From the NCBI GenBank assembly GCA_015232315.1, contig JADFZZ010000040.1, forward strand, positions 1 through 33,718: a stretch of DNA of 33,718 nucleotides, read 5' to 3'. The position numbers were made by a program, and so were the translations under genes. Shown piece after piece: positions 7,580 to 16,251 of this stretch. Every line of letters begins with the position of its first letter. Position 1 is the stretch's first letter. Source of the stretch: SAR324 cluster bacterium. GTDB lineage: Bacteria > SAR324 > NAC60-12. The notes under the pieces are model-generated. The model had not been told where the DNA came from. It saw only the letters and a list, made by a program, of their open reading frames with translations, and ran no database searches.

Positions 7580-8047
7580 TTTTTCTGGAACAACCGCATA
7601 TCCCTCAAGCCAGTCTGACAAATATTCAGAGACTTCCCGGTGGCAAACCCCTTCCACCACTTCGATTCCGGCATTGTGTAGCATGTCAACCCCCATCCCA
7701 TTGACTTTGGGATGAGGGTCTCTGATGCCGATAATAACCCTGCCTACCTGTTTTTCAATGAGCAGACTGGCACAAGGCGGTGTCCTTCCATAAAAAGAGC
7801 AGGGTTCAACCGTCGTGTAAACAGTGCTGTTTTTTAAAGAATAACCATGATTTTCAGCATCCCTGACCGCCATCACTTCAGCATGGGCCTGTCCGGGGGG
7901 TTGTGTTCTCCCCCTTCCGATGATGATGCCATCTCTGACAATCACGCACCCGACAAATGGATTGTCTCCAGTGGAGCCTTGAGCCATGAGCCCTTGGCAA
8001 ATTGCTTCCTTCATGAAAAAAACATCCTCCTGTTTCATGAGGCCCAT
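7574..8047 (-). CDS. Stand-alone RibD-type deaminase domain protein
   Basis: 157 residues of the CMP/dCMP deaminase zinc-binding fold. GDNPFVGCVIVRDG (about 27-40), the zinc ligand and catalytic glutamate in HAEVM (about 55), and PCSFYGRTPPCASLL with the two zinc cysteines (about 82-96) are all present. The NP.VG.VIV and PPC spacing is that of RibD, the riboflavin-pathway enzyme deaminating diamino-hydroxyphosphoribosylaminopyrimidine. The C-terminal reductase domain of bifunctional RibD (about 360 residues) is missing. The start shares its A with the stop of the upstream gene (TGATG), so translation is coupled. A second ATG nine bases on is possible. It is last in the fliN-GT9-DUF4254 operon with no other riboflavin gene nearby, so a role in riboflavin synthesis is not assured. 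Confidence 0.8.
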   Translation of the reverse strand: MGLMKQEDVFFMKEAICQGLMAQGSTGDNPFVGCVIVRDGIIIGRGRTQPPGQAHAEVMAVRDAENHGYSLKNSTVYTTVEPCSFYGRTPPCASLLIEKQVGRVIIGIRDPHPKVNGMGVDMLHNAGIEVVEGVCHREVSEYLSDWLEGYAVVPEKS

Positions 8048-8655
8048 CAGGTTCCGGATGTGTTCTTTTTTGAGTAAAGAACAGGATTCAGCGTTGCGTC
8101 ATTATACATCTTCATCTGTCGGTACACTTTCAGATATCTGGTACCTTTCATCAAATCCTCAAGCAACTCCCGAAAACATTGTCCCAGATCTTTTCGCTGC
8201 TCTGTCAGCAACAGTACTCGATCCTGACATTTTTCACGATGTTCTCTGGTTGCGTCCTTCCGTTGAACCTGCTCTTCCATGTGAAAAATTTTCAAAGCAT
8301 TGATAAACAGTCGATCCACCACACTTCCCGGCGTCTCGCTATTCAGTCTGGCCGTTGGAATCCGGGAAATCTGCAACTGCTTCAGTTGCTCAAGCATCCA
8401 TTCGTCGATCCGTTCAATCAAATCATTGCGTTGCTGGTTCAGTCGGTCAATGTTGCGTTTTACCTGCGCGATCTGTGGGTCAGTGGCATCAGGATCGCGT
8501 GCCAGATCTTCCTGATGCCACAACTGAAAATTAGTGTAATGCTGGGCTGAAGCCAGAGTCAGCCAGTCCGTGACCGTAGCTTCCGCATACGGACTTTGAT
8601 GCCAGTGGACCACCTGATCCATTTGAAGTTGAAGAAACTGTGAAATATCAATCAT
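8047..8655 (-). CDS. DUF4254 family protein
   Basis: 202 residues from the ATG at 8655, chosen because it follows the stop of the upstream glycosyltransferase gene by seven bases; a longer frame to 8700 would overlap that gene. The family signature is clear: [19 protein letters not shown] (about 36-54), [20 protein letters not shown] (about 64-83), then an all-helical C-terminal half rich in E, K and R. DUF4254 proteins are helical and of unknown function, and are often encoded beside glycosyltransferases, as here. A role in the cell envelope is inference from context. The stop codon overlaps the start of the deaminase gene. Confidence 0.85.
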   Translation of the reverse strand: MIDISQFLQLQMDQVVHWHQSPYAEATVTDWLTLASAQHYTNFQLWHQEDLARDPDATDPQIAQVKRNIDRLNQQRNDLIERIDEWMLEQLKQLQISRIPTARLNSETPGSVVDRLFINALKIFHMEEQVQRKDATREHREKCQDRVLLLTEQRKDLGQCFRELLEDLMKGTRYLKVYRQMKMYNDATLNPVLYSKKNTSGT

Positions 8656-8662
8656 AAAACTC

Positions 8663-9703
8663 TCAAGAAAGTGAATGACGTAAAGCCTGGATTTCAGCAA
8701 TCACCTGTTGTGGTGAAATACCAGTTAAACATTCCAGTCCGCAAGCAGGGTACACACAATTCTGTTTACAGCCGGGATCAAATTCTACAGCCCGATGTTG
8801 GGGACTGTCCGGTGGTGTCCAGTTCACTGCTTTGGGGCGTCCGAACACAGTCACTGTTGGTGTCCGGGCCGCAATGGCGAAATGACAAGGGCCATTGTCA
8901 TTGCCGACATGCAAGCGGACTTTTTCAAAGATCGCTCTGGTTTGAGACAGGGTGGGCACAGCATAATCAGGCAAGGCCTTTTGTTTCATGGATTGGCGAA
9001 CATCATCCACAAAGCTCTGCTCACCCGGACCATAAATGAAGAGGATTTTCGCATTCATTGTTTCTGTCAGCCAGTCGGCGACTTCAGCAAAATTTTTTGC
9101 GGGCCAGACCTTGTAAGGTTGACGTGACACAGGCGAAAGCGAAACCACAAAATCATTTTCTGCCAAACCCAGTTGTTCAAAAAGTTGATCAGCATAATGC
9201 CGGTCTTGTTCGTCAACTTCGAAAAAAAGGGGAAACTCCGACAAGGTGAGGCCTAAGGGTTCCAGGAGCTGTGCTTTGTGTTTTGCGGCATATTGTCCAT
9301 TTTTGCTCATTGTCACACGGTGTGTATAAAACAGGCCCCGGCCCCGAAAATTGAATCCGATCCTGAAAAATGCCCCTGTGATCCAGCTCATAGCCGCACT
9401 TCTGGGGTTTCCAAAAAAATCAATCACCAGATCAAACCGCCTCTGCCGGAGCGACCACAAAAATTTCAATTCACTCCAGAATGAATTCTTTTTGTACAGG
9501 AGGACTTCATTCACATGGGCACTGGCCTTAAACAACTGATCAGAGGGGCGTTCTGTCAGGAAGGTGATGTGCGCCTCAGGAAACTGACTGCGGAGTGCCG
9601 CCACAGAAGGCGTGGTCATCAGAACATCGCCAATTCGCCGCAATTGAATCAACAGTATTTTTTGGGGAACAAGCATGAGGGAATTATTCGGAAGCGAGTT
9701 CAT
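8663..9703 (-). CDS. Family 9 glycosyltransferase, heptosyltransferase-like
   Basis: 346 residues from the ATG at 9703; a further ATG at 9676 is possible. The first Rossmann domain starts [19 protein letters not shown], followed by [20 protein letters not shown] and [14 protein letters not shown]. The second domain has [20 protein letters not shown] (nucleotide-sugar side), then [20 protein letters not shown] and [13 protein letters not shown]. These are hallmarks of WaaC/WaaF/RfaQ-type enzymes (GT9, PF01075), which add heptose to lipopolysaccharide core at the cytoplasmic face of the inner membrane. A cysteine-rich tail ([14 protein letters not shown]) is also seen in some family members. 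The start overlaps the end of fliN by 20 bases. gmhB, elsewhere in the window, would make its donor. Confidence 0.88.
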   Translation of the reverse strand: MNSLPNNSLMLVPQKILLIQLRRIGDVLMTTPSVAALRSQFPEAHITFLTERPSDQLFKASAHVNEVLLYKKNSFWSELKFLWSLRQRRFDLVIDFFGNPRSAAMSWITGAFFRIGFNFRGRGLFYTHRVTMSKNGQYAAKHKAQLLEPLGLTLSEFPLFFEVDEQDRHYADQLFEQLGLAENDFVVSLSPVSRQPYKVWPAKNFAEVADWLTETMNAKILFIYGPGEQSFVDDVRQSMKQKALPDYAVPTLSQTRAIFEKVRLHVGNDNGPCHFAIAARTPTVTVFGRPKAVNWTPPDSPQHRAVEFDPGCKQNCVYPACGLECLTGISPQQVIAEIQALRHSLS

Positions 9704-9989
9704 TGATTCTTTTTTCAGGAGTTCCAATCTCGGTAATGCGCGCGCCAAATCTTTCATTGACCACCACGGTTTCAGCCTTGGCCAGATGGCGGTCATTGAC
9801 CCACAGTTCAAAGGGTTGGTCAGCCCAGTTTTCCAGCTCAAGAATGGATCCTTGTCCCAGATTTAGAATATCGCCGATTTCCATGGTACATTCGCCCAAA
9901 ATAAAGCGTACTGTAAAATCCATGTCCAGCAACTGCTCAAACTGGGCAATTTGTTTGGCTGTTAGCGCGGATTGTTCTTTATCTTTCAT
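9684..9989 (-). CDS. fliN: FliN/SpoA C-ring family protein
   Basis: 101 residues. The start is the ATG at 9989 (MKDKEQSALTAKQ), preceded by GGAAGGA at about seven bases. The SpoA domain covers nearly the whole protein: MDFTVRFILGECTMEIGDIL, LGQGSILELENWADQPFELW, VNDRHLAKAETVVVNERFG, then ARITEIG. This is the dimerising domain of FliN/FliY in the flagellar switch and of SctQ in type III secretion. At 101 residues it is a minimal FliN. No other flagellar or secretion gene is in the window, and it leads an operon with a glycosyltransferase, so whether it serves the flagellar motor is not settled. Symbol given by family only. Confidence 0.8.
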   Translation of the reverse strand: MKDKEQSALTAKQIAQFEQLLDMDFTVRFILGECTMEIGDILNLGQGSILELENWADQPFELWVNDRHLAKAETVVVNERFGARITEIGTPEKRINELASE

Positions 9990-10033
9990 CAATGTTTCCT
10001 TCCATGATAAAATTTGAACTGGCAAACGGTTTT

Positions 10034-10059
10034 AAACTTTGCTAGAAAGTTTGTTTTTT
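10034..10059 (+). terminator. AT-rich hairpin with T-run, possible leader terminator
   Basis: AAACTTT-GCTAG-AAAGTTT followed by G and six Ts. It stands 37 bases before the 48-residue gene and is oriented to act on plus-strand transcription entering from the divergent intergenic region. The stem has no strong GC core, so activity is doubtful. Confidence 0.35.
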
Positions 10060-10095
10060 CCTTGATGACTCATAATTTTCCCATTGGAGAGCACC

Positions 10096-10242
10096 ATGTC
10101 ACCTAAAAAAAGAACAGAAATGATCCGAATTAATAAAGATAAACCCAACAAGGCAAACCTGCAAAAATGCCGTAAACGACTCCAGAAAAATGTTGACGTT
10201 CTTGTTCAACTTGCTCAATTGGCAGACGCTCAGGACGCCTGA
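10096..10242 (+). CDS. 48-residue basic protein coupled to exonuclease III gene
   Basis: The frame opens at the ATG at 10096 after GGAGAG (about 4 bases spacing) and closes at TGA 10240-10242. The A of that TGA is the first base of the next ATG, so the two genes are translationally coupled. The protein begins MSPKKRTEMIRINKDKPNKA and ends LVQLAQLADAQDA, with about thirteen lysines and arginines in the first 31 residues followed by a short amphipathic helix. A nucleic-acid-binding or partner role for the nuclease is suggested by charge and context, not by homology. Good ribosome site and coupling favour a real gene. Confidence 0.65.
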   Translation: MSPKKRTEMIRINKDKPNKANLQKCRKRLQKNVDVLVQLAQLADAQDA

Positions 10243-11255
10243 TGAAGGATCTCCTCCATCCACTGAAAGAAGGCCTGACTCTTGAGGAGCTCAGGCATCT
10301 TTCAGGTTCCCGTTTTCAGGACTCTGTCCCCTGGCTCTATGATCAATGGCGCTCAGGCAATCTGAAGGTCCTGCGTTTTTCAGAAAACTCCAGTTCCCGC
10401 AACCCTGTTCCCTATTCCAACCGTGCTTTTTTTCTGCCTGATGACCAGGTTCAGTTTATTCTCCCCGCAGAGTCCTCACATCAGACGGTGGCCACCTGGA
10501 ATGTCAATTCGATCCGCATCCGTTTACCGTTACTTCTGGAATGGTTGCAAGACAAAGCTCCTGATATCGTCTGTCTTCAGGAAACAAAAGTAGAGGATCA
10601 CCAATTTCCTGTGCTGGATCTGCAATCCGCAGGTTACCACAGTGTATATTGCGGACAGAAAAGCTATAACGGTGTCGCAATCCTTTCCCGATTGCCCATC
10701 GACGAAGTGCATTACGGATTTCGGGATGGCTTCGATGCTTCTGAAAAACGCATGATCCGGGTAAAAATCGGCAAACTCCATGTGATCAATCTGTATGTGC
10801 CACAAGGACAGACACCGGATTCCCCCAAATTTGCCTACAAACAGGAATTTCTGAATCACGTTCTGGATGAAATTCAGCAGAATTATTCTCCCGAGGCATC
10901 ATTGTTAGTTGCCGGGGATTACAATATCGCACCAGATCATCGAGATCTTACCTTTGCCGATCAACGTCAGGGCATGGTCAGTTTTCATCCGGTGGAACAC
11001 GCCTGGCTGAAAAAACTGGAATCATGGGGACTCAAGGATCTGTTCAGAAAACATCATGCCGAGTCAGGACTTTATTCCTGGTGGGATTTCAGAACCCGGG
11101 GATTTGAAAAAAACGATGGGATGCGCATTGACCATCTCTGGGGAACCGCTTCTGTTTTAAATGGCTGTGAATCTTCAGTGATTGATGTGGATGTCCGCCA
11201 TAAGCCCCAGCCGTCAGATCATGCACCCGTGCTGTGCACTTTGAGTCTGCCCTAA
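10242..11255 (+). CDS. xth: Exodeoxyribonuclease III with an N-terminal extension
   Basis: 337 residues against about 255-270 for the usual enzyme. Residues about 82-337 are a full endonuclease/exonuclease/phosphatase domain: TVATWNVNSIRIRLPLLLEW, DIVCLQETKVED (metal-binding Glu), YNGVAILSR, INLYVPQGQ, LLVAGDYNIAP (Asp and Asn), then DGMRIDHLWGT and PSDHAPVLCTL (catalytic Asp-His). XthA cleaves abasic sites and trims 3' ends in base excision repair. Residues 1-80 are extra and hold a helical part (EGLTLEELRHLSGSRFQDSV) then WRSGNLKVLRF and YSNRAFFLP, which could form a winged helix-turn-helix. That fold is inference. The start is coupled to the preceding small gene. The 3' end overlaps the cyclase gene by 4 bases, tail to tail. 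Confidence 0.88.
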   Translation: MKDLLHPLKEGLTLEELRHLSGSRFQDSVPWLYDQWRSGNLKVLRFSENSSSRNPVPYSNRAFFLPDDQVQFILPAESSHQTVATWNVNSIRIRLPLLLEWLQDKAPDIVCLQETKVEDHQFPVLDLQSAGYHSVYCGQKSYNGVAILSRLPIDEVHYGFRDGFDASEKRMIRVKIGKLHVINLYVPQGQTPDSPKFAYKQEFLNHVLDEIQQNYSPEASLLVAGDYNIAPDHRDLTFADQRQGMVSFHPVEHAWLKKLESWGLKDLFRKHHAESGLYSWWDFRTRGFEKNDGMRIDHLWGTASVLNGCESSVIDVDVRHKPQPSDHAPVLCTLSLP

Positions 11256-13360
11256 TACAGTAGCCTTTTCATTTCCTCACACCGTTCAATATACACTTCC
11301 ACAGCCCGATCATCCGGACTGCGCATCAAACATTCATGAAACATTGGCAGGGCTTCGCGGTACATTCGGTCGTGATACAGGGTGATGGCTTCTGCAAAAG
11401 TTTTTTCGATGGCAAATTTATTGTCCCTGACCTCTGTCGGTTCGCCATCCAGCACTTCCCAGACCGTGATCCGTTCTTTTTTTCCTTTCACGGTGACCTG
11501 ATCAATCATGCGGATTGTGTAGTCATGTGGATGTCTGAGTTGAAAAAACGTATGGTCACTGATCAACAGGGATGCCCCATAAATTTTGGTCATGGATTCC
11601 ATCCGGGATGCCAGATTCACTGAATCACTGATCACAGTGCCTTCCATCCGGTGTTCCTCACCTACGGTACCGAGCATCAGGGGACCCGTGTTGAGGCCAA
11701 TTCCGATCTTGATCGAATCACGTCCGGGTCTACCGCGTGTGTGATTGAAATCAGGAAGTTTCCTCAACATGGCAATACCGGCTTTCAGTGCGTCATCCGC
11801 ATCCTGATCAAACAGGGCCATGATCGCATCACCGATATATTTGTCGATAAACCCCTTATGTTCCCTGATGACAGGCCCCATCAGATTGAGATAGGAATTG
11901 ATGAAATGAAAATTTTCATCAGGTGTCATATTTTCGGACATGGAAGTGAAAGAACGGATGTCGGCAAACAGAATCGTCATATTTTTTTCGACATGGTCAC
12001 CAAGCTCCACATCCATGATGCTGTCCTTATTGAGCAATTGAAGGAATTCATGGGGAATGAACCGGTCTGAGGCTTCATGCATCACCTCCAGTTGATGATG
12101 GATTCTGGAAAAATGATTTTCGAGCATCATTCCCAGTGTGATGATGAATCCGGACATCCCCCAGGGAAACCATTCCTTCCATTCTCCCGGCAGGATTCGG
12201 AGTTCAATCAGTGAATCTCTGGCAAAAGTGAAGGTCAGCAGGATGAGGCCCAGCATAAAAATTTTGGCATCCGTATCGCCTCTAAACGCATAAACCAGCG
12301 CAATAATCATGGGAATTCCCAGTCCAATCAGGATACAAATTTCGAACAGGGAAACAATGAGTTGTGGAGACAGGATATCAAAGCCAACCAAGGTCATTGA
12401 GACAGCATAATTGAGCAATCCAACCTGCCAGATTCTACGCATCAATTTAAAAATTCCCGCTCCGAAAATCTGTTCGAAAAAAGCACACAATGCTAATGGC
12501 CCCAGCAACAGCACACTCAACCACAAATATTTCCAATACCAGGGATCATACAAAAACAGCTTACTGATTTTTCCATTCAGAAAAATCCAGATTCCTCCGC
12601 ACAAAATGAAACTCCCCAAGGCAAAATGTGCCGAGCCTTCATTCCGGTGAATCACAATTGAAAGTTGAATCACCCCCACCAGAATCAGAAATGATCCCAA
12701 CATAAAATGATCAGCGTTGTTTCTAAGTAGCAGGAGCAGGTTATCGGCCCTTGAATTCCATGAGACACTGCGAATTGCAGGAGGAGGCATGCTTTTAACA
12801 TCGGAAATCAGTAATTTGCTTCTGATCTGTTCCTGCAACAGAAAACTGGTCAGATCCATCCGGATCAGAAGATCCTTGCCTAAAGCTGTTTCATCCAGCA
12901 CCATTAAACCCAATTTCTGAAAATCATGATGCAGGCAATCTTCTTTCTGGCAGGACCATAAAAACTGATGGCCCACATAAAAGGAAATGGCATTGGCTCG
13001 AAAATCACCTTCAATGTAAAGGCTCGGTTCTTTCCAGGGATGATCAGGAATGGTGGTCCGCAACCACAGGATTGAAGTATTGATTCCCTTGGTCAGGTGG
13101 CCTGGAATTGAAAACAGTTCCCAATCTGACAGATCTGGTTGTAACGTCCAGGCAGGCTGCCCCTGTGCGTTGACAGGCGACTCTCCCCAACGATAATACC
13201 AGGGATTTCCACTGGAATCCGAAAGATCGACTATGACATCAGACAGGGAAAGACTTGCGGAAGACAGCATAATTACTGTCAGCAAGAAGACCGACACCAG
13301 ATATCTGAAAGTTCTGGAAAGGGTCGCTGTGACATGACCTTGGGGAAGAGATGAAGCCAT
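11252..13360 (-). CDS. Seven-TM class III adenylate cyclase with periplasmic sensor domain
   Basis: 702 residues. A first membrane segment (about 19-40) is followed by a periplasmic region to about residue 215 (WYYRWGESPV, TSILWLRTTIPD, LYIEGDFRANAISFYVG) resembling the 7TMR-DISM jelly-roll sensor. Seven hydrophobic segments (about 219-425) then lead to a class III cyclase domain (about 455-650). Metal-binding aspartates are in NMTILFADIRSFTSM and KYIGDAIMALF. The substrate-selecting pair is Lys in FIDKYIGD and Asp in ISDSVNLASR, the adenylate-type choice, and the catalytic Asn and Arg are in the same NLASR segment. The C-terminal 60 residues are TPR-like. Likely product is cAMP in response to an external ligand. 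Four bases after the kinase gene; last of a four-gene operon. Confidence 0.88.
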   Translation of the reverse strand: MASSLPQGHVTATLSRTFRYLVSVFLLTVIMLSSASLSLSDVIVDLSDSSGNPWYYRWGESPVNAQGQPAWTLQPDLSDWELFSIPGHLTKGINTSILWLRTTIPDHPWKEPSLYIEGDFRANAISFYVGHQFLWSCQKEDCLHHDFQKLGLMVLDETALGKDLLIRMDLTSFLLQEQIRSKLLISDVKSMPPPAIRSVSWNSRADNLLLLLRNNADHFMLGSFLILVGVIQLSIVIHRNEGSAHFALGSFILCGGIWIFLNGKISKLFLYDPWYWKYLWLSVLLLGPLALCAFFEQIFGAGIFKLMRRIWQVGLLNYAVSMTLVGFDILSPQLIVSLFEICILIGLGIPMIIALVYAFRGDTDAKIFMLGLILLTFTFARDSLIELRILPGEWKEWFPWGMSGFIITLGMMLENHFSRIHHQLEVMHEASDRFIPHEFLQLLNKDSIMDVELGDHVEKNMTILFADIRSFTSMSENMTPDENFHFINSYLNLMGPVIREHKGFIDKYIGDAIMALFDQDADDALKAGIAMLRKLPDFNHTRGRPGRDSIKIGIGLNTGPLMLGTVGEEHRMEGTVISDSVNLASRMESMTKIYGASLLISDHTFFQLRHPHDYTIRMIDQVTVKGKKERITVWEVLDGEPTEVRDNKFAIEKTFAEAITLYHDRMYREALPMFHECLMRSPDDRAVEVYIERCEEMKRLLY

Positions 13361-13364
13361 GTTA

Positions 13365-14642
13365 TCAAGAGATTGAGGTTGATTCCGTTGGTTCCCTAAG
13401 GGGGATCGTAATGGTGAAGGTAGTTCCCTGATTCAGTTGGCTTTCGCACCAGATCCGGCCATTGTTTTTTTCCACCATCTCCTTGCAGATGATCAGGCCC
13501 AGTCCTGTGCCTTTTTCACCGTCTGTCCCATTTCGAAAGTATTTTGCGTCAATTTTAAATAGCTTTTTTAAATCCTCCTCTGAAATACCAATTCCAGAAT
13601 CAGAAACAGAAACCTCCGCATGATTGGCAATGGTTGTCGCATTGATGATGATGCTACCTTGTCTTGGCGTAAATTTGGTGGCATTTGAAATCAGGTTTTG
13701 AAGCACAGAATGGATCATGGTCTGGTCTGCGTACACCCTTAGATTTTCGGGAATATTCACAGCCACATTCAATTCCTTGTTTTCCGTATTTCCACGGAGA
13801 GATTCCAGAATATCAGACACAATCTGTTTCAAGGAAATTACCCGGGGTAACGGCACAATCCGGTTGGATTGCACCATCGCCCAGTTGAGCAGATTGTTGA
13901 GCAGATCGCTCAAATTCAATACAGAATTATTGATCAGATTCAGAATTTCCGTCATATCCTGACGATTGAGAGTGTCACTATTTTTCAGCGCCACCTGAGC
14001 CAGATTGATGATGCTTCCCAAGGGACTTCGCAAATCATGTGAGATGATGGAGAAAAATTTGTCTTTGCTGGAATTCATCTCCTGAAGTTTTTCAGCGTAT
14101 TTGCGGGATTTTTCCTCGGCTTGACGGTATCGCAACGCATTATTGAAGCGATCAATGGAAAACAGCAGGGAACGAACCAGTCCCCTGGAGGTGACTTCAT
14201 TGATGACCACAAATTCCTGAGCTCCATAGGTCAGCACCTGTGTCGCAAGAATCGGATCATCCACCGGACTGCAAACCAGAAGCGGTGTTTCAAAAAACAA
14301 AAGACTGTCTTCTGAAAAGATCTGGAGAATTTCAGTTTCAGGAAGAGCTATAGACAATAGCACCGCATCATAATGTTCCAGAAACATTTTTTCCAATCCA
14401 TCCAGCAGATTGGTAACGTGAGTGATGCTGAAACTGCGCTGAATCATGAGCGTGTACACCTGCTCCACGACCATGTCAGGAGGACTCCAGAATTCCGTGT
14501 GATTCCTTTGCCAATGCACATTGGGCGTGATATCCATCGGCAACACAATATTGGCCGCGGACGCATCACCCAACAGTGCGCGGATCCTTCCGGCATTGTC
14601 AAAGTTGTCATCAATGATCAGAATATTATAGTGCTTTTTCAT
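13365..14642 (-). CDS. Histidine kinase with a degenerate N-terminal receiver
   Basis: 425 residues, no membrane segment. Residues about 5-165 have the shape of a receiver: LIIDDNFDNAG with the acidic pair, but with an insertion (about 30-72). The phosphoacceptor site reads YDAVLLSIALPE, so Ser replaces Asp, and the switch lysine is missing (FVVINEV). It should not be phosphorylated. Then a coiled coil (NALRYRQAEEKSRKYAEKL), a HisKA domain with SHDLRSPLGSIINLAQ (His about 202) and a full HATPase domain: LQNLISNATKFTP (N box), VSDSGIGIS (G1), GTGLGLIICKEMV (G2). The kinase core looks intact. Partner response regulator unknown. The cyclase gene begins four bases downstream, which suggests joint signalling. 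Confidence 0.88.
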   Translation of the reverse strand: MKKHYNILIIDDNFDNAGRIRALLGDASAANIVLPMDITPNVHWQRNHTEFWSPPDMVVEQVYTLMIQRSFSITHVTNLLDGLEKMFLEHYDAVLLSIALPETEILQIFSEDSLLFFETPLLVCSPVDDPILATQVLTYGAQEFVVINEVTSRGLVRSLLFSIDRFNNALRYRQAEEKSRKYAEKLQEMNSSKDKFFSIISHDLRSPLGSIINLAQVALKNSDTLNRQDMTEILNLINNSVLNLSDLLNNLLNWAMVQSNRIVPLPRVISLKQIVSDILESLRGNTENKELNVAVNIPENLRVYADQTMIHSVLQNLISNATKFTPRQGSIIINATTIANHAEVSVSDSGIGISEEDLKKLFKIDAKYFRNGTDGEKGTGLGLIICKEMVEKNNGRIWCESQLNQGTTFTITIPLREPTESTSIS

Positions 14643-14677
14643 TCAGCCACAGCTCACAATACTTTTGTTGATTAAAA

Positions 14678-16243
14678 TCAATCAATCCGTTCCAGTTCAA
14701 AAGGTATTTTTGGATTCAATTCATATAAATCCGGACGACGGTCAAACCAGGGACGAACAGACCCGATTTCACGCTGCAATGACAAACTGTTCAAATCCAG
14801 TTCGGCAATGACGACCGTTTCAATGTTAGGATTCGCTTCGCCTTCTATCGCGTTCAACGGAAACGCGAAATCACTGGGTGTCAGCACAGCCGCCTGCCCA
14901 TAATTCAACAGGTAGGACTTGACGTTCGGAAGATTGCCGACATTCCCCGCAATCACCACATAGATGTAGTTCTCCACGGCTCTGGCATGTGCGGTGATTC
15001 GCACCCGGTTATAGGATTTTCTTTCATCAGTACTGAATGGAACAAAAATCACTTCAACACCGGACAGGCACAATAACCGGGAGAGTTCAGGAAACTCAAT
15101 GTCATAGCAAACCAAAATCGCGATTTTCCCAAAGGGTGTGTCAAAAATTTTCACACTTTTCCCCGGATGAATATCCCAGAATTTTCTCTCCGCCGGTGTG
15201 ATGTGCAGTTTATCCTGCGTATAGACATTTCCGTTGGGAGTGAACAAATGAGCAACGTTGTAAATCTTGCCGTCACGTATCACAGGCTGTGAGCCGCCAA
15301 TGATATACAACCGGTGTTCTTTGGCTTTTTCTATAAACATCTGGGTATATCGGTCCGTCATCTCTGCCAGCCTGCGCATGGCGGCCGGTCCATCCATTTC
15401 AGGAGGAAACATGCTGAAGAGCTGGGCTGTGAACAGTTCGGGGAACATCAAAAAATGACAATTGTAGCAATCTGCGGTGTCCACAAAAAATTCCACGTTT
15501 TGTTCAAAATCCTCCCAACTGTTCACTTTGCGCATCATATACTGAGCGGCACAGACACGGATCTTGCGTACCGGATGTTTCAATGGTGCACCGGAAATCT
15601 TCCGTTTTTCAGGCCGGAAATCTGTGTTCAGGTGTTCTATCCATGTCGAATAGTTCGCACTTGACGCATCCTGAAAAAAATCAGGGAGAATTTTTTTGAC
15701 CTTGTATCCAGCCTTGAGGTGGGCATTGAGTGCCAGATCCTTGATATTTCCGGCAACGACTTCTTCCACATATTCTTCCGGAGAATATTCACCCGCATGT
15801 TTGCGGTATCCCGGAATACGACCATAAGCCACCATGCGCATTAAGTTATAACGCTTCATCAGTTTTTTTCGTTGCACATAGAGCATCCCGGCGATTCCAT
15901 GCCCCCGGTAATCAGGATTAACACCGATATCCGCACCATACAGCGTGTCACCGGATGGATTATGGGTGCTGAAGGAAGCGCCGCCGGTCAATTCGTTATA
16001 AGTATAGGGATGCTCATCATCCAGTTGGACAATAATGCTGGCCGCATACCCAATCACTTTCCCCTCCAGTTCTGCCAGAAACTGACCTTCTGGAAACGCA
16101 TTGAACTGCAACTGGAATGTTCTTGCATTGGACAGAGAACCTTCAGGAAAATCACGGTAAACCGCTTTATGACATTCCACAATGCTTGGAATATCGTTCT
16201 CTTGCCAGCGGCGAACCTTGATGTTTTTTTTATTAAAAGCCAT
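14678..16243 (-). CDS. GNAT acetyltransferase fused to carbon-nitrogen hydrolase
   Basis: 521 residues. Residues about 8-190 are a GNAT domain, with the acetyl-CoA loop in GADIGVNPDYRGHGIAGMLY. Residues about 228-505 are a nitrilase-superfamily domain with its triad: Glu in FLMFPELFTAQLF, Lys in DKLHITPAERKFW and Cys in ILVCYDIEFPELSRLL. The fusion is a known bifunctional family, and the hydrolase half acts on linear amides or nitriles in relatives. Substrate unknown. AAGGAAATTT before the ATG supports the start. It lies 8 bases after the DHH gene and 35 before the kinase gene, in one operon. Confidence 0.92.
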   Translation of the reverse strand: MAFNKKNIKVRRWQENDIPSIVECHKAVYRDFPEGSLSNARTFQLQFNAFPEGQFLAELEGKVIGYAASIIVQLDDEHPYTYNELTGGASFSTHNPSGDTLYGADIGVNPDYRGHGIAGMLYVQRKKLMKRYNLMRMVAYGRIPGYRKHAGEYSPEEYVEEVVAGNIKDLALNAHLKAGYKVKKILPDFFQDASSANYSTWIEHLNTDFRPEKRKISGAPLKHPVRKIRVCAAQYMMRKVNSWEDFEQNVEFFVDTADCYNCHFLMFPELFTAQLFSMFPPEMDGPAAMRRLAEMTDRYTQMFIEKAKEHRLYIIGGSQPVIRDGKIYNVAHLFTPNGNVYTQDKLHITPAERKFWDIHPGKSVKIFDTPFGKIAILVCYDIEFPELSRLLCLSGVEVIFVPFSTDERKSYNRVRITAHARAVENYIYVVIAGNVGNLPNVKSYLLNYGQAAVLTPSDFAFPLNAIEGEANPNIETVVIAELDLNSLSLQREIGSVRPWFDRRPDLYELNPKIPFELERID

Positions 16244-16251
16244 AAATTTCC

